Positions 7,933-17,405 of a stretch of 17,500 bases of DNA are shown here, piece by piece. The stretch's first letter is position 1. Each line of letters opens with the position of its first letter. The stretch covers positions 7,811,078 through 7,828,577 of the forward strand of contig NC_091589.1 in the NCBI RefSeq assembly GCF_042767895.1. Reading direction: 5' to 3'. The position numbers and the translations under genes are program-made. Source of the DNA: Penaeus vannamei (lineage: Eukaryota; Arthropoda; Malacostraca; Decapoda; Penaeidae). The notes beneath the pieces are model-generated. The model was not told where the DNA came from. It made no database searches and saw only the letters and a list, made by a program, of their open reading frames with translations.

Positions 7933-8264
7933 AACAAGACATAAAAAAATAGATCCAAGATTTCGAAAAAAAAAAAAAATTAAATAAAAAATAAAAAAAT
8001 AAAAACAAAAAATATCCAAAACACACAGAAAAAAAAACTTATCCACCCCCACCAACCCTAAGACCCCAGGACCCACCCCCCCCCCCAGACACCAGGCCCC
8101 ACCCACCTCCCACCACAGACACCCTAAAACCCACCTAAGAGAGATTCATCACAAGCTCAAACAACCACATGCTTTTTGGGAGAACAAGTGATGCAACACC
8201 TCCCCCCTTCCCTCCCGTTCCCCCCATCCCTCCCTCCCCCTACCGTCCTTTCAATGTTGCAACC
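7933..8264. other. A-rich then C-rich low-complexity DNA
   Basis: 7933-8035 is A-rich with T (AAATAAAAAATAAAAAAATAA). 8041-8140 is C/A-rich, with CAGACACC occurring twice (8090s and 8115s) and a C11 run. 8140-8195 is complex. 8196-8250 is C-rich. No gene found. Confidence 0.6.
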
Positions 8265-8277
8265 GGGGGGGGGGGGG
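8265..8277. repeat. (G)13 homopolymer
   Basis: Thirteen G preceded by ACC. Similar runs occur at 11895 (14 G) and 13475 (13 G). Confidence 0.9.
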
Positions 8278-8760
<483 letters not shown>

Positions 8761-8833
8761 TATGTGTACATACGCGATCGTCTGCGCGTGAGTGCGCCTA
8801 TACGTGTGAGTAAGCAAAACAAATAAAAAAAAA

Positions 8834-9021
8834 CACGTGTACGGAACCTCCATCGCCTAAGTCACCTCACCCAAATTGAAAGAAAATATTTACAGCCGTA
8901 CCCCCTAACGACCGTAAACTGAAAACCCATCTGATGGCAACATTCCGCAACAACCAATCAGAGTACGTTTTACGACAGCCAATGGGAGGGCGGAGGGATA
9001 CGGACCTATTGTTATATCCGT
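8834..9021 (+). promoter_or_regulatory. Promoter-like segment: E-box, two CCAAT boxes, GC box, TATA-like
   Basis: Complex DNA with CACGTG at 8834-8839 and CCAAT at 8954-8958 (as ACCAATCAG) and 8979-8983 (as GCCAATGGG). Both CCAAT boxes lie on the + strand, 25 bp apart, and both match the wider NF-Y consensus. GGGCGG (8988-8993) follows directly. TTATAT at 9012-9017 is a weak TATA-like word. The order and spacing resemble a classic RNA polymerase II proximal promoter facing right. I see no start codon context or first exon downstream, so the transcript is unknown. Confidence 0.4.
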
Positions 9022-9652
<631 letters not shown>

Positions 9653-10112
9653 CTTTGCCTCTCTTTGCCTGCGTGTGTGTGTGCGTGCGTGTATATCGCT
9701 CGCATGTATATGCGTGTGTACATCCGTGAACGTAAATAGACAGAGAAAGAAAGTAACAAGTATATATTTAATCAAAACAAACAGCCGGTTTCCAAAATTT
9801 CGCGCCTAAAAAAAAGAGACTCGTTTTCCACACCGCAGAGCAATATCATCCCTTTCACAAGCCTCGTAAACGCAAACCAGCTAGCCAACGAGCTTATACT
9901 AGTCGGCCATAACCGTTTCGGATCTTCCAAGTCAGATCCGACGGACTAAAAGAAGATAAAAAAAGCCGGTAATAAAAACCACCAAAAAAGAGCAATGAAA
10001 AACAGACTAACCATTTTTTTACCAAGTAAGTTTGCCACAGGCGGTTTGTGTAGGTTGAGGAAAAGTCAAATGATTGCCAGAAGGAATGACTACCACTGCT
10101 ACACACACGCAA
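9653..10112. other. Complex sequence with E2F-like site and a hairpin
   Basis: After a short TG/CGTG stretch (9671-9720) the sequence is non-repetitive. TTTCGCGCC at 9798-9806 matches the E2F consensus TTTSGCGC. TCGGATCT (9918-9925) and AGATCCGA (9934-9941) form a perfect 8-bp stem with an 8-base loop, extended by CCG/CGG (9913-9915, 9942-9944) past a 2-base bulge. CAA/GTAAGT near 10024 resembles a donor. I do not recognise a gene. The minus-strand frame across this area ends in sequence that I cannot match to a family. Confidence 0.4.
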
Positions 10113-10394
<282 letters not shown>

Positions 10395-10679
10395 ACTCAA
10401 ACCACGCGAGACAAACAAACCCAAACTCCCGACCGATATTGACAACTTGGCTTCCATCAACCACGATCCTGGGACAACAACAACAACAAAAAGCCAAGAA
10501 ATGAACAATCCTTCGACGATGAAGAAAAGGTGGAAATACTGCGCGTGCCTTTGAACTTTTTTTTTCTTCTTAATTTTTATTCCTTCTGGTTTCATTGTTA
10601 TTAATCATCAGTGTTATATTTCGTGTTAGGATTTCAACGATTTTTTTTTTAATTCATAGTTTTCAACGTCTTCATCCTT
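10395..10679. other. Complex sequence without a recognised feature
   Basis: Non-repetitive DNA with a short (CAA)n at about 10477-10490 and T runs at 10558-10566 and 10640-10650. A 17-codon ORF at 10501 is not supported by anything else. I see no gene or motif. Confidence 0.4.
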
Positions 10680-10724
10680 CTCCTCCTCCTCCTCCTTCTC
10701 TTCCTACGACTACTCTTCCTCTTC

Positions 10725-10915
10725 CATCTGCTCATCATCGACATACTTTCCTTCTCTTCTTTTATATCTCTTCTTCTTCTTCTTCCATCTGCTCACCATC
10801 GGATACTTTCCTTTTCTTTTTATATCTTTTTTTTTCTTCTTCTTCTTCTTCATCTGCTCACCATCAGCATACTTTCCTTTTCTTCTTTTATATTTCTTCT
10901 TCTTCTTCCAAACCC
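10725..10915. repeat. Three-copy 61-65 bp minisatellite
   Basis: CATCTGCTCAYCATC starts at 10725, 10786 and 10851. Each copy is followed by ATACTTTCCTT, a T-rich stretch, TATAT and a (TTC)n run. The length difference is in the TTC/T runs. The minus-strand frame with repeated lysine blocks is a by-product. Confidence 0.88.
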
Positions 10916-11350
10916 CCACTCCCCCTCTATCCCTCCTCTCTCCCTATCCCTCCTCCCCTCCCTCTCACTTACCTAATCCCTCCCTGCCTCCCTTCCTCTG
11001 TCCTTCCCACTCATCCTCATCCTCATCCTCTCTCCCACTCCCTCTCCCTCCCTCCCTTCCACTTATCCCTCTCCCTCTCTCCCTCCCTGCCACCCACCTT
11101 CACCCTCTTCCCTCTCTCTCTCCCTCCCTCCCCTCTCTCCCACTCATCCTCTCCCTCTCTCTCCCTCCCTCCCTCCCACCTACCTCCTCCCTCCCTCCCT
11201 CCCTCCCTCCCTCTCCTTCCCTCCCTCCCTCCCTCCTCCCACCCACCCTCCCACCTTCTCCCTCCCTCTCCCTCCCTCCCTCCCACCCATCCTCCCTCTT
11301 TCCCTCTCCTTCCCTCCCACTCATCCTCTCCCTCCCTCCGCTCCCTCCCT
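10916..11350. repeat. Polypyrimidine block (CCCT/CCT)
   Basis: C/T-rich sequence of CTCCCTCC units with scattered CCCACTCATCC words that recur about 10 times irregularly. No gene. Confidence 0.9.
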
Positions 11351-11456
11351 CCCGTGGCGAGCTCCCCCTCCAATAATGAATGACCCCGCCATGTATTGCG
11401 TCACACTTCAAGCTTAAAGGGGAAAATGCTCTTTGAGTGTCGCTTCTGAACCGTGT
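11351..11456. other. Complex island at a pyrimidine-to-purine switch
   Basis: About 105 bp of non-repetitive DNA. ACAC-T-TCAA (11403-11411) pairs with TTGAGTGT (11433-11440), giving a hairpin with one bulged T and AAGCTT in the loop. Read on the minus strand, it follows a long polypyrimidine tract ending ACGGTTCAG (acceptor-like) and contains ATACATGGCGGGG, a partial YY1-like ATG context. No good donor, so exon status is unproven. Confidence 0.35.
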
Positions 11457-11810
11457 GAGAGGGGGAGGGGAAGGGGGGAGGAGAAGGGGGAATATGGGAA
11501 AGGGAAAAGGGGAATGGGGGGAAGGGAGAAAGGGAAAAGGGAAATGGGGGAAAGGGAGAATGGGAGAAAGGGGAAATAGGGGAAGGGAGAAGGGGAAAGG
11601 AGGAAGGGGAAGAGCAAAAGGAGAGGGAGAAAGGAGAAGGAGAAAGGGGGAAGAGGGAAAGGAGAAGGGGAAAGGAGAAAAGGGAAATGGGGGAAAGGAG
11701 AAAGGGGAAAGGGAGAAGGCGGGAGGGGAAAGAGGAATAGGGAAAAGAGAAAGGGGTGGAGAAAGAGGAGGGGAAGGGGGGGAATGAGGAATGACCAAGG
11801 GAAAAAATGG
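11457..11810. repeat. Purine-rich block (GGGGAAA type)
   Basis: Purine-only DNA made of irregular GGGGAAAGGGAGAA words of about 7-14 bp. Open frames on both strands are compositional. Confidence 0.9.
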
Positions 11811-12418
11811 GAAAGGGGCGAACTGAGAAACATTAATAAGCGAAAAGAGATAAAACTAATGAATCCTCCCAATATATGGATTATAGTGATTGGCGGGGGG
11901 GGGGGGGGCAGAGGGAAGAGAATACACGACCAAAATTATGGTTATCATAATCATACATGGATCATTACGATGGGAAAGGGAGGAGGAAAAGGAAAGGGGA
12001 AAGGGAGGAGGAGAAGGCAAGGGGAAAGGGAAAGGGAAAGGGACAAGGGGAAGGGAGGAGGAAGAAAGGGAAAGGAGAGGAAGGAAAACAACACGGATAT
12101 AATTAAAGTAATAATAGTCGTATAGACGGGATTACAGTGGCAATCAATTACAGCATTGAGGGTGAGAATGAAAATAAAGAGGGAGGGAGAGAGGGAGAGA
12201 GGTGAGAGAAAATATTTCCTCTTCCTCCTCATTCCCTTCCTTCTCCTTCTCCTTTTTTTTCTTCTTCTTTTTCTTCTTGATGATCAAGAAACTTTTTCAC
12301 CATACAAAGGTAATTAACCATAGGATTAATAGTGAGAAAGAGAATAAAAAGAAGACAGGCGGATGGAGAGTGAAACGAAATTAACATAAATATACCTGAA
12401 GCGTATCCATGTTGACAA
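11811..12418. other. Mixed sequence with (G)14, purine patches and small palindromes
   Basis: (G)14 at 11895-11908; ATTATG/CATAAT hairpin at about 11936-11951; G/A-rich patch 11970-12090; complex AT-rich DNA 12090-12170; C/T patch 12217-12275; and an odd palindrome TTCTTGAT-G-ATCAAGAA at 12274-12290. No gene supported. Confidence 0.5.
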
Positions 12419-12429
12419 ATGTAGAAAAG

Positions 12430-12503
12430 GTATGAATGAGAATGAATATCTTCACAATACGAGAGATGTATTTGGCCGGTTTCGAATAGATCTCCGACAG
12501 AAA
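12430..12503. repeat. Left inverted arm of the palindromic element
   Basis: A 74-bp arm. Its outer 57 bp pair with 13173-13229 and its inner 39 bp pair with 12522-12560, so the part at 12465-12486 is shared between the two pairings and corresponds to the repeated monomer. Confidence 0.85.
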
Positions 12504-12538
12504 TACAATAATAAATCTCTCTTTCTGGCGGAGTTATA

Positions 12539-13202
12539 TTCGAAACCGGTCAAATACATCTATTGTAGTTCGAAACCGGCCAAATACATCTATTGTAGTT
12601 CGAAACCGGTCAAATACATCTCTTGTAGTTCGAAACCGGCCAAATACATCTATTGTAGTTCGAAACCGGTCAAATACATCTCTTGTAGTTCGAAACCGGC
12701 CAAATACATCTATTGTAGTTCGAAACCGGTCAAATACATCTCTTGTAGTTCGAAACCGGTCAAATACATCTCTTGTAGTTCGAAACCGGTCAAATACATC
12801 TATTGTAGTTCGAAACCGGTCAAATACATCTATTGTAGTTCGAAACCGGTCAAATACATCTCTTGTAGTTCGAAACCGGTCAAATACATCTTTTTGTAGT
12901 TCGAAACCGGTCAAATACATCTCTTGTAGTTCGAAACCGGTCAAATACATCTCTTGTAGTTCGAAACCGGTCAAATACATCTTTTTGTAGTTCGAAACCG
13001 GTCAAATACATCTCTTGTAGTTCGAAACCGGTCAAATACATCTCTTGTAGTTCGAAACCGGTCAAATACATCTTTTTGTAGTTCGAAACCGGTCAAATAC
13101 ATCTCTTGTAGTTCGAAACCGGTCAAATACATCTTTTTGTAGTTCGAAACCGTTCAAATACATCTCTTGTAGTTCGAAACCGGTCAAATACATCTCTTGT
13201 AT
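12539..13202. repeat. 22-copy satellite-like array, 30-31 bp monomer
   Basis: Monomers start with TTCGAAACCGGTCAAATACA and end in TCTCTTGTAG or a variant. Starts run every 30 bp from 12539 to 12869, then 12900, 12930, 12960, 12991, 13021, 13051, 13082, 13112, 13143 and 13173. Copies at 12569, 12629 and 12689 have GGCC for GGTC. Five copies (12869, 12960, 13051, 13112 and the one-base-longer pattern they share) carry CTTTTTG instead of CTCTTG, which explains the 31-bp spacings after 12869, 12960, 13051 and 13112. Copy 13143 has CCGTTC. The length divisible by three opens frames on both strands; the ten-residue repeats they encode are not evidence of a protein. Confidence 0.95.
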
Positions 13203-13239
13203 TGTGAAGATATTCATTCTAATTCATACATTCCTACAT

Positions 13240-13560
13240 AAATATACTTATTATAGGACAATATATAGAACCGCTTGTGTTATACAGCTATATAGTTACG
13301 TATTTCTGAATCGTAATAGATAAATGGATTGAGAGATTGAAGAAGAATAAAGGAAATAAAATGAAGGAGAAACGAGAGAAGAAGAGCGAGAATTGAAAAA
13401 AAAAAATGATATTGATTAGCAATATCACACAAGAAAACAAAACTGGAGAATTAAAGATGATGAAAAGGAAACGCGGGGGGGGGGGGGAGGAGGAGGAGGA
13501 AGAAAAGAAATGAAAACACTCAGAGTAGTGACAAGATAAAGAAAATGAATCATCTTTAAA
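13240..13560. other. A-rich mixed sequence with a hairpin and (G)13
   Basis: AT-rich then A/G-rich DNA. TGATATTG (13407-13414) and CAATATCA (13420-13427) form a perfect 8-bp stem with a 5-base loop. (G)13 lies at 13475-13487 and runs into (GGA)n. Minus-strand F/S-rich frames are compositional. No gene. Confidence 0.55.
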
Positions 13561-13740
13561 AAATAATGAAAACAAAATTGAAAAAAATATGATGCTGATA
13601 CCAATGCTGAATAATAATAAAAAAATAATAATACCAAAAATCACAAAACAAATAAACAAACTAAACTCCCCCATACAAACCAAAACAAAACACAAACAAA
13701 AAAACAAAAACAAACAAACAAACAAACAAATACACAATAT
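13561..13740. repeat. A-rich (AAT)/(AAAC) stretch
   Basis: A-rich DNA with AATAATAATAA and later (AAAC)n/(CAAA)n to 13730. No gene or motif. Confidence 0.85.
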
Positions 13741-13951
13741 TCCTTTTTTCCCAGTAATGGCACGGCAAGCCTCATCATGGGGTATATTACTACGCATTTT
13801 TCCGAATTAGAAAACTTGGTGCACGATTGAGATTAAAAAAAAAAAGTTTTGCTGGCATATGGAAATACGTATATTTTTTGTTAATGATGGCTTGTGCATT
13901 TATAAATATTGTTTTTTTTTGTGATATTGAAACTGAATTATATTTCTGTAG
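13741..13951. other. Complex AT-rich sequence without a recognised feature
   Basis: About 200 bp of non-repetitive sequence with an A10 run near 13836 and a T9 run near 13911. An 856-codon frame opens here but is carried entirely by the downstream GAT and C/T repeats. No gene supported. Confidence 0.4.
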
Positions 13952-14163
13952 TGATGATGGTGATGATGGTAATGATGATCATGATGGTGATGGTGATGGT
14001 GATGATGATGGTAGTTATGATAATGATGATGATGGTTATGATGATGATAATAATGTTGATGACAATGATGATAATAATAATGATGATGATGATGATAATG
14101 ATGATGATGATAATGATGATGATGACAATGATGATAATAATGATGAAAATAATGATGATAGAG
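13952..14163. repeat. Imperfect (GAT)n trinucleotide tract
   Basis: GATGATGGTGATGATG-type repeats with AAT, GGT and GAC variants over 210 bp. They read as Asp/Asn-rich, Met/Ile-rich or (minus) His-rich frames, none of which is convincing as a gene. Confidence 0.93.
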
Positions 14164-14443
14164 ATAGAAATAGAGACGAAGCAACCAAGACAACTCCACC
14201 CAACTCTTTTTTTTTTTTTTCCTCTCACCAACGTCGCACCGTCTTTACACCTCCCCCTCCCCTCTCTCCTCCCCTCCCCCCCTCCTCCTCCCCCTCCCCC
14301 CCCTTTTTACACCATACACCCAAAGAACACATTAACGTATTCCAAAACACCCGAACGACCCCCTCCTCCTCCCCCCCCCCCCTCGACTTCCCCTCAAAAA
14401 AACATCTTCCTCCCAAACCGTTTCTAAGAAAGACAAACACGAC
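14164..14443. repeat. (T)14 and C-rich low-complexity sequence
   Basis: (T)14 at 14207-14220, then C/T-rich DNA to about 14310, a short A/C-rich complex patch, a C10 run near 14380, and a mixed stretch to 14443. No gene. Confidence 0.7.
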
Positions 14444-14526
14444 GGGGGGTGGGGTGGGGTGGGGTGGTGGTGTGGTGGAACTGAGGGGAGTGGGTGGGGT
14501 GGGGTGGGGTGGGGTAGGGGGGGGTT
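14444..14526 (+). repeat. G-rich (GGGGT)n array
   Basis: GGGGT units at 14446-14465 and 14491-14515, with a degenerate GGTGGTGTGGTGG middle and a final G8. There are far more than four G-runs of three or more, so a G-quadruplex is expected on this strand. Not a canonical arthropod telomere repeat (TTAGG). Confidence 0.92.
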
Positions 14527-14600
14527 ACGAGGCCAACGCGGCGGAAGGAGCGCGTGTTGTTAGCGCCTCTGCTCGCCGGGCCCGGGAGAGAACTTCGCTT
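14527..14600. promoter_or_regulatory. CpG-rich island beside the G-rich array
   Basis: Complex, GC-rich DNA (CCAACGCGGCGGAAGGAGCG, GTTAGCGCCTCTGCTCGCC, GGGCCCGGG). CGGAAG at 14539-14548 resembles an ETS core. It has no 3' splice tract on either strand, so it does not look like an internal exon. It may be a small promoter. Confidence 0.3.
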
Positions 14601-15440
<840 letters not shown>

Positions 15441-15568
15441 TCTCTCTCTTTCTTTTCGTTCTCTCCTCTCCTCCTCTCTCCCTCTCACTTTCTTTCATTT
15501 CCAGGCCTCCAACCCTTTCCCCCTCCCCTCCCTTCTGCCCTCCACCCTCCCCTCCCCCTCCAGCTCCC

Positions 15569-16192
15569 TTTCCCTCTCCACCCTCTTTCCTTTTCTCTCA
15601 TATTCCCTTCCCTTTGCCCCTCTCCCTTCTCTCCCCTCTTTCCTTTTTCCTTTCCCTTCTTCCCCCTTCCCTCCCCCCACTCTCCCCTACCCTCCATCCC
15701 CCTTCCCTCCCCACTCTCCCCTTCCCTCCCCCCACTCTCCCCTTTCCTCCCCACTCTCCCCTTCCCTCCCCCACTCTCCCCCTTCCCTCCCTACCCTCCC
15801 CCTCCCTCCTCCACCCGCCTTCAGTCCCTAGTACCGCTTCTCTCTCTCCCCTTTCCACCCTTTCCTTTCCCTCTCACTATTCCCTTCCCTTTGCCCTCTT
15901 CCTTCTCCCCCCTTCCTTTCTCCTTTTCCCCTTCTTCTCCCCCTTTCCCTCCCCCACTCTCCCCCCTACCCTCCATCCCCCTTCCCTCCCCACTCTCCCC
16001 TTCCCCTCCCCACCCCTCCCCTCCCCTCCACCCGCCTTCAGTCCCTAGTACCGCTTTCCCTTTCCACTCTTTCCTTTCCTCTCATATTCTCTTCCTTTCC
16101 CCTTTCCCTTCTTCCTCCCCACTCTCCTCTATTCCCCTTCCCTCCCCACTCTCCTCTATTCCCCCTCCCTCCCCCACTCTCCCCCTCCCCTC
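15569..16192. repeat. Pyrimidine-rich minisatellite, ~207-277 bp period, with nested 20-bp units
   Basis: Three related copies. CCACCCGCCTTCAGTCCCTA followed by GTACCGCTT occurs at 15811 and 16028 (period 217). A landmark ATTCCCTTCC-type word occurs at 15602, 15879 and, diverged, 16086. Inside copies, the unit CTTCCCTCCCCACTCTCCCC repeats about five times at 15700-15790. No coding potential. Confidence 0.85.
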
Positions 16193-16194
16193 AG

Positions 16195-16284
16195 AACACA
16201 CAGTGCCAATCAGAGCCGCCCCGAGTGCCACTGCCGGAGCCACATGGACCCCCACGTGCGCCGAATGCCAAAGTGCACTTCGCT
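16195..16284 (+). CDS. Candidate internal exon (90 bp), gene unknown
   Basis: A GC-rich, non-repetitive 90-bp island bounded by CCCCTCCCCTCAG on the left, a strong 3' splice site after hundreds of pyrimidines, and by GCT/GTAAGA on the right, a good 5' splice site. The length is a multiple of three and all three + frames are open across it. The frame in phase 0 is proline-rich (for example VPLPEPHGPP). The frame in phase 2 contains a CxxC pair (TCAECQSALR). I recognise no domain and cannot choose the frame. The island also contains CCAAT (16206-16210) and CACGTG (16253-16258), so a promoter is a real alternative. Flanking DNA is low-complexity on both sides, as expected for introns. Confidence 0.35.
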
Positions 16285-16570
16285 GTAAGAATTGGGTTTT
16301 CGATATCTTTTTTCTTTTCTTTCTTTCTTTTTTTACTTTTTTTATTCTTTTCTTTCTTTTTTTTCTTTTTTTTCTTACTTTTTTTTTGCTTAAATAAAAC
16401 AAATCTTTTATTTTATTCTTTATTTTTTGTTGGTGTTTCTTCTTTTTTTTCATTTTCTCTCTTACTCTTTTACCTCTTTTTTGTGTGGTTGGGGAGGGAG
16501 GGGAAGGGGGGAGAGGGAGAACGGAGTTATCTTTTTCATCTCATTCCTCTTATCTTATCTGCGACTCCAT
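16285..16570. repeat. T-rich low-complexity stretch
   Basis: TTTC/TTTTA-rich DNA to 16480, a G-rich patch at 16488-16525, then C/T-rich sequence. A polyadenylation-like AATAAA lies at 16393-16398, but with no gene to assign it to. Confidence 0.75.
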
Positions 16571-16619
16571 CTTTCTCTCTTTCTCTCTCTCGAAAGAGAA
16601 AATAGAGAGAGTGAGAAAG
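16571..16619. repeat. Imperfect inverted repeat at a pyrimidine-to-purine switch
   Basis: CTTTCTCTCTTTCTCTCTCT (16571-16590) is followed by CGAAAGAGAA and then AATAGAGAGAGTGAGAAAG, its approximate reverse complement. This could form a hairpin of about 18-20 pairs with mismatches. Confidence 0.7.
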
Positions 16620-16995
16620 CCAAACATAAAAAATGAAAAAAACGAAAAAAAAATAAAACAAAGAATCAAAATAAATAAAAAACAGATAAAGAACACGCAA
16701 AATAAGAATATTCCATAAAAAAACAGGAATGAAAAGAAAAGAAAAACAAAGAGAAAGAAACCGAAACAAAGAGAATAAAAAAACAAGACCAACGAAAACA
16801 AAAAAGAAAAAGAAAAAAGAAGAAAAAAAAGACCAAATGAAGAAATTTTTCCTACAAATATTCTTCAACATCAATAAAATAAAATAAAATTAAATAAAAA
16901 AAACTCAAACCTACTATTCTCTCCTACATTCTTCATAAAATTTAACTAAAATAAATTAAAAACTTTCCCATATTCTTCATCCAAGATACTACAAC
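16620..16995. repeat. A-rich low-complexity stretch
   Basis: A-rich DNA with AAAATAAAAT and AAAGAAAAAG words. From about 16905 it becomes more mixed, with a diverged repeat of TTCTTCATAAAATTTAACTA-type sequence around 16930-16980. No gene. Confidence 0.8.
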
Positions 16996-17405
16996 TTTTT
17001 CCATAACATCAAACTAGATAAACAAATAAACAAATGAACGAATAAATAAATCAATAAATATTAATAAATAAACGACGAATAAATACATAAAACAAAGAAC
17101 AAACAAAAAAATAAAGACCAATAAATAAATGACGATAAATATATAAACAAACAAACAAGTAACTAAACACCAACAAATACATAAACAAACAAAACAAATA
17201 AGTAAACACCCACAAATACATGACGAACAAATACATACATATTCAAACAAACAAATAAATAAATGACGAACAAATACATAACCAAATAAACACATAAACA
17301 CCCGTAAATACATGACGAACAAATACACAAACAAACAAACAAATAAATGACGACCATATACACAAACAAACAAACAAACAAATAAACACCAATAATTAAT
17401 AATAA
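16996..17405. repeat. Degenerate AAAT/AAAC repeat with higher-order units
   Basis: AAAT and AAAC tetramers punctuated by GACGAAYAAATAYA at 17074, 17222, 17265 and 17313 (diverged at 17131 and 17349), and by TAAACACC at 17164, 17203, 17296 and 17384. The strongest higher-order match is CACCCRYAAATACATGACGA at 17208 and 17300, period about 92. The Cys/Leu/Phe-rich minus-strand frames are repeat artefacts. Confidence 0.88.

Larger units (their letters stand above)
12419..13239. mobile_element. Palindromic foldback/MITE-like element with one-arm tandem expansion
   Basis: The left end (12430-12486) is the reverse complement of the right end (13173-13229) at 54 of 57 positions, and pairing weakly continues outward through ATGTAG (12419-12424) and CTACAT (13234-13239). 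Inside, 12465-12503 is the reverse complement of 12522-12560 at 35 of 39 positions, around an 18-base loop. Without the tandem array the element would be a nearly perfect palindrome of roughly 170 bp. The right arm is interrupted by 22 copies of a 30-31 bp monomer taken from that same arm. There is no transposase frame. Known analogues are foldback elements and palindromic MITEs with internal tandem repeats. The family is not identified from the sequence alone. Confidence 0.75.

Noticed and set aside
12432..12899. Ten-residue repeat protein in the tandem array
   Set aside because: The 30-bp monomer is divisible by three and lacks stops on either strand, so both strands are open. The frame breaks at the first 31-bp copy.
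12539..13202. CRISPR array
   Set aside because: The repeats are directly adjacent with no unique spacers, there are no cas genes, and the surrounding DNA is eukaryotic.
14444..14526. Interstitial telomere repeat
   Set aside because: The unit is GGGGT with degenerate GGT, not the arthropod TTAGG repeat.
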